NCBI GenBank assembly: GCA_900660155.1
Contig: CABFPE010000502.1
Location: forward strand, 491,212 to 555,211
DNA length: 64,000 nucleotides
Reading direction: 5' to 3'
DNA from: Hofstenia miamia
Lineage: Eukaryota > Xenacoelomorpha > Acoela > Hofsteniidae
Below are positions 36,392 through 47,800 of this stretch, piece by piece; position 1 is the first letter of the stretch; every line of letters starts with the position of its first letter. The position numbers were made by a program, and so were the translations under genes. The notes beneath the pieces are model-generated. The model did no database searches. It saw nothing but the letters and a program-made list of their open reading frames with translations, and was not told the origin of the DNA.

Positions 36392-38460
36392 TTAATTTAA
36401 GTAAGTATTCACTATTAAGTTTTTGAAACTTTTGAAATAAATTTCCCGTTTTAATTTATTGGCATCTCCTCTGGAAGCAGTATTCTTTGCATGATTGCTT
36501 CGATATCCAGAATAACTAGCTCTATTTTGAAATGAACTTGAATCTGATTGTTGACGATATTTCTTTTTTGGTCTACGATTTCCTGAAGGTTCACGCATCA
36601 AAGATGATTTAAATTACAGGGACTCATCTTCATAGACTTAATAGATCATTTACTCATTTTTATAGCGCGATAGAATTAGAGTTGCATTCCATCTTTGAAG
36701 CATTACTCCCAACTGCTGAAATATTTGTTGAGTTATACTGCGTCGTTCTCCATCAGCAACTCTTGCAGCACATATAGCAAATTTTGGAAATAGTTTTTGA
36801 AGATAACAAGGACCAACCTCCAAATGCTTCAACAACTATAGGAACAAATGTGATATCTGCTTCTTGACAAGTTTGGCTGTGCTTAACAAATTTTCTGTTT
36901 TCAGCTACTTCTAATGCATAACCGGCAGTAGTTCCAGCATGTATTACTGTTGATGATTGCAGGGAACTAATAACAGTTATGTCTAGAGCAGTTGGACGAC
37001 CATTGAACCAAGTTGGTAAAAATACATCACCAGGTCGAGTCCTATTAGAAGATGCAATGTTACCATATTCTAAAACCGGTGACAATGCAACTTTCACAGC
37101 ACAGTTATATATTATATCACGAATACGATTACGCCGCGCGATTCTCTCCACATCCCGAGCACATCCTAACGCATGATCTCCATATATATCCAGCATACCA
37201 TTACACTTTGGACATTACATTTCTTTACTGGTCATTGAAATACCGAATCAATATGCTAATGCAACCTGGAATTCCGCAGGTGCAAATTTTAAGCCAAGTG
37301 CACTTATAGGGATGGCTGAAAGCCAATCACCACTATGTGGTAAAGAGCAACTAAGCAGCCTGGCTTTGTCCCGATTCGATTTTGCGTCAGACTGTATTCT
37401 GTGCCATAACTGCTTATAAAACTTTTCTGTGATTCGCTTTTATGATTTAAATGATAAATTATATGGAATATCACTTGATGAAAGTATATTTGAATGGGCA
37501 AACTGCAAAGCACATTGCGCAGCAATATCATTTGATATTTATTCACATTTTGTAATTAAGCATGCTTGATTCCTACAATCTATGAGACCTACGATCGGCA
37601 ACTGAGGCCTATGAAGAGGCATTTCGAATACCAAGACCACCAAGATGAATAGGCAATTCAGCTTGAAGACTTTGAGATTGACAAATTAAAGATTTGAAAA
37701 TGTTCTCAAGGCAAGCATTTACCGAATTTTCAAATTTTGATAGAACTTTGTCAATACTATTAGGATTGCATGTTCTTAGGGAGTAAATAATCTTTGGTAA
37801 ATTTCTTTAATTATAGGAAATTGTCAACGCAAAAAGTAAAGGAGATAATGGATCTCCCTGTTGTGTACCAGAATCTGATATGATGACATTTTTATTAAAG
37901 GAGAGCAGGATGAATTACCATAGCAATAGTTGACCCATGGTAGAAGTTCTGGAAAGTGATCCTTAACTTGAGAAATCATAGCACACAGTGAAACTGAATT
38001 AAAAGCGTTTTTAAATCGATTTGTAAAAATGCAAAGTTTGTATAAGCTGGCAATTCCCTTAAAATTGAATTTGACAGTGAATAACTGCTTCGCAGCCCAT
38101 TGGAATGCCAACTCCAAATTGGTTAGGACCAAAATATCTTGCAGCTTTCAACTGAGTAACATGGCATAAGCATTTAGCCACTATGTGACGTATAACTTCG
38201 GCAACTGCAATTGGACGTATTCCACCACATTTCTTTTTCAATGCAAAAAGATTCGCGCCACAAAGAAATGGAGCAACTGTTGTTGGAGCGCTTCCACAAA
38301 TATGTGAATTGAGTATATGAGAAACATATAATTTTGAACACCCCGCAGCAGTTTCACGAGGAATTGCTTCAATATTCTCTGTGGAATGTTTGGATTTTAT
38401 AACTTCCAATGTGTCGTGAAGGAAAGACAATGTCTCTGAGCCTAAAGCTAAAATTCCTTT
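36392..38460 (-). pseudogene. Retroelement relic with RT, CCHC and nuclease-like C-terminus
   Basis: Minus strand from 38430: CGANLFALKKKCGGIRPIAV, GPNQFGVGIPMGCEAVIH (RT N-terminal motifs), then ARLLSCSLPHSGDWLSAIP at about 37375, a zinc knuckle CPKC-x10-H-x4-C at about 37220-37165, RNRIRDIIYN, RPGDVFLPTWFNGR and ALDITVISSLQ at about 37040-36960, and FVPIVVEAFGGWS near 36840. The order RT, CCHC, RPGD...DITV is that of non-LTR elements with a C-terminal restriction-like endonuclease. From 37380 to 36755 the frame is broken by only two in-frame stops, so it is younger than its neighbours. The tail ORF 36392-36601 may be its C-terminus or unrelated. Confidence 0.75.
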
Positions 38461-38469
38461 CTTGAAATT

Positions 38470-39214
38470 GCCTTTATGGTCAAAGACTCTAGCAAGTGCA
38501 AAATTTGGACCTGGAGTTGGTTTCCATTCGTTATTTTTCCTGGTTTTTTTTTACATGTCACGACTGCCTCATACCATAATTGACCTGATCCCCATTTTTC
38601 CATCTCTGCAGTCATTTTTGAGTATTGTTTTACTCATATTTTTTGTATTTGTATCCTGATCTTGGTGGAGCCCTTATAACACAAATACTCAAAATAAAGA
38701 ACTTAATCCAATTATTGAGTTACAGAATCTGAAAACGCTTTTGCCCACAAATTGCGATATGCAATGGGAATTTGTTTAATAAAATAAAAGGAGAAAGAAA
38801 GAAAAATATAGGTAAAGCAGTTTAATATTTTGTAATAAGTAATCCTGGTATCATAACGTAATTGATTTATCACTTTGACTAAAAAGATGTTGCTTGGATT
38901 TTGATAGGTCTGAGAAATTTTGAAAGATTAGTGCATTTTAACTAAAATTAAGTGAACAAAGGCAGTGATTTTAAATTGAAGCAATACGCATGTATTTTCA
39001 ATTCTTATGAATCCATTTTATTTTTAATTGTCGATATTTTGCAGATAAAATTGCTAGGAACAAATAACTAATAATAAAAATATATTTGTTAAATGCGTTT
39101 ACTGAACAAAATGTAAATCAAGTTAGGAATTTATGATTTCCACATACATGTAGGTTTTACCTCACTACCGTAAACATTGACATTGACTCAATATTAATTA
39201 TCTTTACAAATTGC
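38470..39214. other. Intergenic, no gene seen
   Basis: No coding or repeat structure noticed. Confidence 0.45.
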
Positions 39215-39222
39215 ATTGCCAT

Positions 39223-39516
39223 CAGAGAGTGACAACATGGGTCTAGCATTGACCAAAACCCAAGCCGATATTTAGCGGTTTGGATCTCTTTCTAATCAAA
39301 TTGTGATTAACTTCAGTCATTTTCTGGTAATCCTAGAGATTTCATTGGTTTTACTAAGCTTCTTGGTTCCTTCTCAATAATAATTAACATCAGTAATTTT
39401 TGATCAATTAATCCAAGGTTTCTCTGACATTTCTCGGTACCTGAACCCGATCCGACCCAGCAATTTGATGCCTGAAGTAGGATCGGACTTATTCGGGTAT
39501 CGGATGGCACTCTCTA
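39223..39516. mobile_element. hAT-type MITE with 8-base target duplication
   Basis: Inverted ends CAGAGAGTGACAAC and TAGAGAGTGCCATC; flanks ATTGCCAT (39215-39222) and ATTACCAT (39517-39524) differ at one base. Subterminal CGGATCGGGTTCAGG on the complement is typical of hAT ends. 294 bases, no coding content. Confidence 0.8.
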
Positions 39517-39529
39517 ATTACCATACGTT

Positions 39530-41090
39530 ATAGGTACGGGAATGGTTGGGAAACAGTTTATTCTATTGTTCAAATATACTTTTATTGTAGATATGAGCAT
39601 TGTATAAAGAGTACAACCAAAATGTTAAGCCATACTGTAACATTCTCTACCAGGCATTGTCACTGTTTATCTATTGTTACTGCATAACACAAGTCGTATT
39701 TATGCGGGTAGGGATTTACCTATTACATACTGCTTGGCTGTTGTTTTCCGTTACCGTAAAGTAAACTAGAATTAACCGTTCACTATTTAGGTGATGAAGT
39801 CATGCGGTAATATATCCAATGATCGACGATGGGGATCTGCCCGAAGCTGATCTCCACATCCAGTTTCACTATCTCCACCGATGTTCCATTTGGTTGAGTG
39901 CCACATCTCAGCTCATCGATACAGTTTATGTGTACTCTATCCTAGCTCAGTGCATACTCAAGACATGGCACAATTCGATTTAAACTCTATTTTGTAAAAG
40001 TGTTCTACCTATTCGCAACCTGACTTGTTACTAGTTGCTCATTCGATACTACATGTAGTCATTACCGAAATATATTGGCATTTCTAAATATATTAGTTTC
40101 GAGCAGCTTCCTAACTTACATTTATAATTTAATACATGTACGGTCACTTTATCAGTCATTTATGGGTCATTAATTTGGATCTAAAATAATATTAATATAT
40201 GTACTAAGTTTCAGTCATCCAACCGTTTGTTGACAATTAGTTATTTTAGTACATGTAGTAAAGAATCACTAGTCGACTAATCGAGAGAAAACCCCTACAC
40301 CTAACCTATGAGCACTTTCGCAGTCTGGCACAGGGACCCTAGAATCGTTCTCTGTGATGGATCCAGACCACTACTAAACACCACTCGATTAGCTCGACAT
40401 TGTATTAAATATTCAAACCGTTATAGTAGAACAAAATAAGAATTCCTAATAAAATTCTTTATAAACTTCTTACAATGTTTTTAATCTATTTATAGTAATT
40501 TCAGAAAAGTACCTGTCGATTCAAATTTAAACTTTTCGTCTGCCAAGATGGCGTCTAAAAATAATGGAAGAGATTTCGCCCCCTCGTTTTGTCAAAAGTA
40601 TTTTTATCGACCAATACTAATCTCTCTTTTTTGACACATGTTATGTTTTGGTTGCAAAATACAAATAAATCTAAATTATTCTAATTGATCTAAATACAAT
40701 ACTTCTAATCATTGTTTCTTCGATCATATTTCCATTCTGCTCGACGTTTGCAGCTTATTTTGATTTATGTTGGATGATGCTACAATACTTTTTGTATAGT
40801 TTTCTAGCAAGAATTTCTTTCAAAAATAACATAGGAAGCCTTGGGATTGAAATCACATCACTGAAAAGTTGTTGATTATATCGGACATTTCATTCTAGTA
40901 TGCATTTGCTATTAATGTTTTGATCGCAAGAAAAGAAATGGATATATCAAGAAAACAGCAATACTTGTTAAATATTTCATAAGCTTTTACCTATTGCTAT
41001 GTATTTACAGCTTCTTGATTTACTCTATCTAAATACACTGCTCAATAATTGCCATCACTTCGATGTTTTCAGTTTCATGTTTGTATACAC
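39530..41090. other. Intergenic with a short foldback
   Basis: Apart from the inverted pair at 40272-40398 I see no feature. A start-like CCAAGATGGCG at 40548 cannot be joined in phase to the exon at 41097. Confidence 0.4.
40272..40398. repeat. Short inverted repeat (127 bases)
   Basis: GTCGACTAATCGAG at the left and, inverted, GTCGAGCTAATCGAG at the right. Probably a tiny foldback MITE. Confidence 0.5.
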
Positions 41091-41096
41091 TTACAG

Positions 41097-41236
41097 AAAA
41101 TTTGCACTATGTTTACAGAATGCTTGCATGGTTAAATATGCCAGGGTGGATCCATACTCTATTTCACTGCATTCCAGAATATATTAAACAACTTTCAATG
41201 ATTGATTTTCTTGGCAGACCCCATAGAGAAATTAAT
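41097..41236 (+). CDS. Probable internal exon of an unrecognised gene
   Basis: A 140-base block with acceptor CACTTACAG before it and donor GTAAGA after it. The open frame (2 bases + 46 codons) reads NLHYVYRMLAWLNMPGWIHT, continues with LFHCIPEYIKQL and IDFLGRPHREIN, and is rich in Trp, Tyr, His and Pro, unlike the random frames nearby. The remainder is not visible: upstream exons were not found and a 1000-N gap begins 117 bases downstream. I do not recognise the protein. Confidence 0.5.
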
Positions 41237-41352
41237 GTAAGAAAATCATTTTTTAACATAAACCAATAAATAACATTATAAACTTATACTTAACAAAATA
41301 TTTATGTAATTTACAAAATCAATATTACAATAATTAACAAATCTACAAAAAG

Positions 41353-42352
41353 NNNNNNNNNNNNNNNNNNNNNNNNNNNNNNNNNNNNNNNNNNNNNNNN
41401 NNNNNNNNNNNNNNNNNNNNNNNNNNNNNNNNNNNNNNNNNNNNNNNNNNNNNNNNNNNNNNNNNNNNNNNNNNNNNNNNNNNNNNNNNNNNNNNNNNNN
41501 NNNNNNNNNNNNNNNNNNNNNNNNNNNNNNNNNNNNNNNNNNNNNNNNNNNNNNNNNNNNNNNNNNNNNNNNNNNNNNNNNNNNNNNNNNNNNNNNNNNN
41601 NNNNNNNNNNNNNNNNNNNNNNNNNNNNNNNNNNNNNNNNNNNNNNNNNNNNNNNNNNNNNNNNNNNNNNNNNNNNNNNNNNNNNNNNNNNNNNNNNNNN
41701 NNNNNNNNNNNNNNNNNNNNNNNNNNNNNNNNNNNNNNNNNNNNNNNNNNNNNNNNNNNNNNNNNNNNNNNNNNNNNNNNNNNNNNNNNNNNNNNNNNNN
41801 NNNNNNNNNNNNNNNNNNNNNNNNNNNNNNNNNNNNNNNNNNNNNNNNNNNNNNNNNNNNNNNNNNNNNNNNNNNNNNNNNNNNNNNNNNNNNNNNNNNN
41901 NNNNNNNNNNNNNNNNNNNNNNNNNNNNNNNNNNNNNNNNNNNNNNNNNNNNNNNNNNNNNNNNNNNNNNNNNNNNNNNNNNNNNNNNNNNNNNNNNNNN
42001 NNNNNNNNNNNNNNNNNNNNNNNNNNNNNNNNNNNNNNNNNNNNNNNNNNNNNNNNNNNNNNNNNNNNNNNNNNNNNNNNNNNNNNNNNNNNNNNNNNNN
42101 NNNNNNNNNNNNNNNNNNNNNNNNNNNNNNNNNNNNNNNNNNNNNNNNNNNNNNNNNNNNNNNNNNNNNNNNNNNNNNNNNNNNNNNNNNNNNNNNNNNN
42201 NNNNNNNNNNNNNNNNNNNNNNNNNNNNNNNNNNNNNNNNNNNNNNNNNNNNNNNNNNNNNNNNNNNNNNNNNNNNNNNNNNNNNNNNNNNNNNNNNNNN
42301 NNNNNNNNNNNNNNNNNNNNNNNNNNNNNNNNNNNNNNNNNNNNNNNNNNNN
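41353..42352. other. Assembly gap of exactly 1000 N
   Basis: Round-number scaffold gap; its true size is unknown. The long open frame through it is an artefact of N translation. Confidence 0.99.
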
Positions 42353-42506
42353 AGTCACATTAAGAATGGTTTACATATGCTTATAGAAATCTAGGGCGCT
42401 ATTAACGCACATGGACTTAAAATTCACCCGCTTTGTGCCTTAAGAATTGAAAGTTTTTTATATATAGACAAAATGGATGTAGCATGCTGATGTAAATAAT
42501 TTTAAC

Positions 42507-42621
42507 TAGTATTATGTAGCAAAAATTCTTTGTCTTTTGGGCCAACATTTGTGCATTAGAAATAGCAGCATCCAGTGATAAAGAAATCACTGCTTCACCA
42601 TCGGTATCACACCTCACTACA
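42507..42621 (-). CDS. Possible exon, unknown product
   Basis: The minus-strand frame RCDTDGEAVISLSLDAAISN, continuing AQMLAQKTKNF, follows an acceptor TATTTCCAG and could be 1 base + 38 codons, ending at a weak GTTAAA donor. Composition looks coding but I recognise no family and no partner exon. Confidence 0.3.
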
Positions 42622-42629
42622 CTGGAAAT

Positions 42630-43045
42630 ACGTCAGCTAAGAAATTTTTTGTATAATGATTATGCATACTAAATATCTGAAATACTTAAGCATGCTTAAG
42701 TCATGGACAATTTATTTTCTAAGAAACAAAAAATTTCATCCCAATTTTCCATTTACAATTCTGCTGACACACTTTCTTTTCATATATTTAATGACGCTGG
42801 AAGTATTTGTTTCTTTCCAAATCACTTTCTAATCACAATGGGCAGCTTCACCTTTCAAGTGGCTTCATCATGATGTCAAAATTAATTTCTTTTATTATAA
42901 ATTATAACGATTAGATTTAGGAAACTAATAGAAATATTTATTGTATTGTTCTTCCTTCTTTCTGTTTATGGGATTGAAAAAACCCCGAACCTGTGCATAC
43001 CAATGACGCTTACATCATTGAGATCGTTTGTAAAACGAATTCGAT
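42630..43045. other. Intergenic, no gene seen
   Basis: No feature noticed. Confidence 0.4.
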
Positions 43046-43049
43046 TTAA

Positions 43050-43490
43050 ATGTTCAAAACGTATCTAGAAAAAAACCACAAATTTCAACAGTTTATTTCA
43101 CACTTTAAGAACGTTCTGATATTAGGCATTTCTGAAACATGGTTTAGCAGTAGTCATCCAGACAATGTATGGTGTTATGATACTAATAGAAATCCACTAG
43201 AAGGGGAGGTGTGCTTTGCTTAGTACCTCGCTTCTACCTTAATAGCACTCTTCCTAAATTCGAAAGTTTATGGATTGAAATCGACAATCTTATAAAAAAA
43301 CTCATTTCATAAGAAGCAATTGCTTAATATTTCTTACTGTTCTAATAAATCACATTGAATCTATTAAATAATTGGAACATGAACTTATTCTTGAATGCTG
43401 AGAAAGTAATGACATAATGCTGCTAGGCGAATGGAACCTCAATTTTTTTCAACAAAAACGAATTAATAAAATTCAAAATTTCTCTAAAAT
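43050..43490 (+). pseudogene. CR1-like endonuclease fragment
   Basis: Encodes NVLILGISETWFSSSHPDNV, the conserved ISETW block of APE-type retroelement endonucleases, followed by frameshifted text. At the DNA level it parallels 12330-11890 on the minus strand with scattered substitutions and small indels: two fossils of one subfamily. Confidence 0.75.
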
Positions 43491-43794
43491 ACGTTTAATC
43501 AGAAAATGGTCAATACACTTTCTCCAATAAAGGAAATCGATGACAACTAGACATCAGACTCATAACTGTCTTGATAATTTTAATTTCTCCCTATCGTCTA
43601 AAAATTGGCTAGAAGCATATTTTGCGGATGATTGAAATTCAATGCTAGAAAACTATATAAAATTAACATTACAATGATTATTTTTTGGGTGATCGATACT
43701 GAAAAACTCGTACAATGGTTGAGATTCTGAGGATAACAGTTTTTAATGAGTTTGTGTTCCAGATGTCGCAGATTAGACATGAATTGCTTGAACC

Positions 43795-44157
43795 CTAACC
43801 ACCATATCTTGAAAATAGAAGTGCAGCATTTCCTCGCAGTAAAATTACTGAAAACTGCTGGAAAAAATATGTAGAAATCGTATTCAGATCGAAAGAGGCA
43901 CCTCTGGAAGAAGACATATAAGACAACTTGGATAATACTTTGATAGCAATTGGTGACCATCCTCCTAGAGCTTCCACTGATTGTGGTATGAAGGATATAC
44001 CAGCAGCTGAACATGATTCTGCATATTTAGTAAGATTTCAGTTGTCTGAAACTTCCAGAGCATGACCAGCATTAGTACCCGCAAGAGAAACAATCGAAGG
44101 CTGCAGTGAACTAATTACAGTCACGTCTAGAGCGGCTGGTCGGCCAGAAGATCAGAA
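43795..44157 (-). pseudogene. 3' fragment of the RPGD/DITV retroelement family
   Basis: Minus strand: GRPAALDVTVISSLQPS (about 44153-44100), AGTNAGHALEVSDN then a stop, and EALGGWSPIAIKVLSKLSYM to LLRGNAALLFSRYGG ending at 43795. It aligns with residues encoded at 37000-36660. The 5' part is missing and the break lies beside a TTAGGG-like tract. Confidence 0.75.
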
Positions 44158-44165
44158 TGGGCCCA

Positions 44166-44186
44166 GGGTTAGGGTTAGGCTTAGGG
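44166..44186 (+). repeat. Short telomere-like TTAGGG tract
   Basis: GGGTTAGGGTTAGGCTTAGGG: about three units, one base off. It is 9 bases from the 5' break of a retroelement fragment. Confidence 0.75.
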
Positions 44187-44189
44187 CTT

Positions 44190-44790
44190 TTCTCATAACA
44201 GCAAAACATTGTTAACTAGCTACCCTTAAGGAACGATCCTAGGATATAATGCATAGTGAATTTTATAAGACTGGTTGATATTTACGTGGAGTTGACCATA
44301 TACATGAAGTATGTAGTTCAAGAACCCGGAAGTGCTAATGGATTCAAAACGAAAAATTACCTTTGTTAATGTAGTGTTGGTTACCTGATTCTTTATAAAG
44401 CTATATTCAAAAGTATTGTCATTTCACTTTTTTGCACCAAACAACGTGCAGTTCATCTTTTTATGATTCTAAAAAAATGATTTTGCAATTTTGGCAAAAA
44501 AACGGGTTCCTGTAATGCATGCTTCACATTCATATACATGCATATTTCTTTTCAAATCAATGTCTAACCCGGTGTTGATTTAACAATGAATTTTAATATC
44601 AAACGATGATGCTGCATTACCGAAATGTTACAATGTTCATGACTAAGATAGAAGGTTCTGCAATGCCGTACTTGGGAAAATGAGGGTTAACTCCCCTTAC
44701 TACACAAGTTAAATATTCTAAAAAATTGAAACTAAAATCTAAATTTATTATTCACAAATTTAACAACTAGTTACGATATTAAATTGTTAA
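44190..44790. other. Intergenic between retroelement fragment and Rab18
   Basis: No feature seen. It would include the Rab18 3' UTR. Confidence 0.4.
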
Positions 44791-44793
44791 AAA

Positions 44794-44892
44794 TTAACAA
44801 GACATTCCAAGACAATAAGACTGAGCCGATTCATTTTCTAACGCTAGTCCTGTTTTCTCATCCGATTCCCAAAGCCCAGGTGTCTGCAAAAT
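44794..44892 (-). CDS. RAB18: Rab18 exon 6 (C-terminal tail)
   Basis: 33 codons including [14 protein letters not shown] near the start, ending SYCLGMSC. Preceded by a 39-base intron (44893-44931). The variable tail and terminal Cys are the likely lipid-anchoring segment. Confidence 0.88.
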   Translation of the reverse strand: MLQTPGLWESDEKTGLALENESAQSYCLGMSC

Positions 44893-47800
44893 CTAAAAAG
44901 AGATGCAAAATTTATGTAAAAACAAAACTACCTTCTCAACAAGTTCTTCAAAAGCACATTTAACGCCATCATTTGATTTTGCACTGGCTTCGATAAACAT
45001 CATGGAATGCCTACGTGCAAAATGGAGACCTTCTTCAAATGATACCTCTCGATCCGTCTACAATTACAGAAGTATAGTTAGCTTAATGATCATATTTTTA
45101 TATACTGTATGATAAGCATTGTCAAGCAAAACTTTAAAAAAAAACCAAAGTAGGAATTAAAGTGTAAAAAAACTAAGAGAAAAAACAAGACAATTGAGAA
45201 AAATACAAGTATTACATATTGTAAAACAATGCTCCGTTGAAGTAAAATATTGAAATTGTTTGTCGTAAAGATAATTGCACTCTGCCACTCCATGGAAAAT
45301 GAATATCTTTAAAAATAAATGAAAATTTATAAACTTATAAAGCAAATTATTTAGGATATTCGACTCATGCAAACAACGAAAATAATTCAACTATGATATT
45401 ATTTCAATAAATTGTTAAAATTGAATTATATTTTAATACTATACTGAGAATTTAGTGATTTAAAGTTCTTTTTTCAAACGTTCTTAGCGATTATTCTCAA
45501 GCTTAAAAGACAATTGCATAATTTAATGGTTGGAAGGCGAGTGCGCTACTTCTTCATTTGCTAAACGCAATTCAAACAATTGGGTTGTGGTACAGTAAGC
45601 TGTGATCGAGAGAATGTTAAATATTTTGTGACATTTCTAAACGCCATATATTGATAGTAAGGCATTTTCTGAACTAATTATTGGTCATTGTTTGTTTTTC
45701 AAATAAACTTCAGGCATTGTGTACGGTTTTGCGGAGTACAACTTTGCTTGCTGTTTAGCTAAAATCCCTAACCTGCATATCTCAAGAACTGATTTTCATA
45801 ATCAAATCAATCCGTATCTACACAGTATATTGTATGTACTCACACTAGGACACACATTGCAGTTTTCAAACGTAATGATGAAGAATGCAGTAATGTCTTG
45901 ATTTTCTTTAGAGAAAAGATAACATTAAGAATACTGACAAAATACTGGAAATCTATAGTGCACGGGTTGTTAAGCTGGTTATAAACCAAGTAAAAAGACG
46001 TAAAAAGAAAGCGGATGTAAGCAGTAAATGATGATGTTCATAAGACAGATACGAATGTTTGTGGTGACTGATAAAGTTGCGATATTTGGATTCCCTTCAC
46101 ATGATTCAGATCAGAGTATCCTGCAGTGATTGGAATCTAAGCCAAGAAGCTAATATGTTCTTGTGAAAAAAATTGTCTACATCGGACACGAAACACAAGA
46201 CAAGGAAAAACAATCAAAACTCTGCCATAAGCGTTTGAAAGATGGAGGCTTTGAGGCGTCTTTTTGCCTTCGAAAAGGCTGAACAGGATCACATTTCACG
46301 AGCTCGTTTTAATTCCCTCGAATAGTTTATATTGGAAAAAGATCAGATTTAATATCCTTCACAAGTGTCAAATTGAGTAAGCAAAACAAATTTGAACTTA
46401 ATGAATTTAGTATTAAGTCTGACGCATAGAGATCTGCATTTTCTATTGTACCATGAACAACTTTTTATTTCATTCTAAAACTTTAGCAATATAGTAAATA
46501 TTGAAACCAATATATTAGGTGATATTTTAAAATAGCATAGCTCTCCTGCACATACATGTATAAAATACGGACGCGCAATGATATTTTTCATGTGCCGTCG
46601 CTTATTGGAATTATATAAGTTGGGCTTGTTATGTTAGAAAATATGAATCAGTAATCAAATCAAAAAGGTGTTCCGCATATATTAGGCATTCTACCAAGCA
46701 TTGATCGCACACGAGAAATGTAATCAGGAGCAAGTTATCATTGTTGTATTGTTACATTAATTCACATTAATTAACAAAGTCGTTTCGATAACCAAATGGC
46801 CAAGCCATAACCATGAATTCATTATCCCATCCCATCATGGTTCTTCAACATCTCTATTTAATGAAATTTGAATAACTTAATGGAAGATTCTCTTCCCCGA
46901 GAAAAATATTTTTTAAACACAGGAATCCTGCATGGAATAGACTCGAAGCATTATCGAAAATATAAATTTTATTGTGAAGAAAGGATACAAGAGAAATCGG
47001 AAAGTATTGTTATTGCTTGTCATCTACTATCCACTCGATTTAAGTACTAAATATATTGAAAAGCATTTTGTTTTAGCAAATAGAATGGGTCATTCAAATG
47101 CTGATAAAAACAAAACTAGGTTATAAGTAGACATTACAAATAAGCACAATTCATCAATAGTATTAAAAAAGTATTTAAAAAGACCTTATCGATTTTATTT
47201 CCAACAATCATCTTAATCATGTCACTGCGAGTGGAGTAAAGATTTAATTCTTGAATCCATGTCTCCAATGAGTAAAAAGTCTTTTTGTTTGAAACGTCAT
47301 ACACTAAATGTATTGTTAAAAATAATATGTAATTGAGCACGCCAAACAATCTTAGCAAAATATTAACAAGAAAATTACAAGAAACAAAATTCGCACAAAT
47401 TGTGAGAAAACAATCATCCGTTATTCTACATATTTTGCGGCTATAAAAATTTGCATAATAAGTTATTAGGTGAAGAAAAGCGGATTCTTTACAATCTAGA
47501 ATTGATGCCCTTAGAAGCATAAAGTTAATTGCCACTAATAACGTTTCTAGCCATTCAACTCCTGACAAATTAGCAATTAAATCAAACAGAAGGAAGAGGT
47601 AAATCAAATATGGGAAGAGGTAAGCGCAATAAGATATTAGTGAAACACGACAAAACAAAAATGAGATTCTCAGTCTCACATGTGCATCAGAGAAATCATT
47701 AAAACCAGACATTGTTCTCTTTAAGAATTAGAAAATAAATTCAGCGTGTTTCGTTTTGGGAAGTACTCAATTTATTTATTTGGTTAAGCTATACAAATAG

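Noticed and set aside
36979-37309. Plus-strand frames over the retroelement relic
   Set aside because: Antisense shadows of the minus-strand CCHC/nuclease-like region.
40548-40597. Start-like CCAAGATGGCG with a GTATTT donor as first exon for 41097-41236
   Set aside because: It ends two bases into a codon whereas the later exon needs a one-base overhang; no intermediate exon found.
41276-42358. 360-codon open frame on the minus strand
   Set aside because: It runs almost wholly through the 1000-N gap; only about 22 real residues remain.
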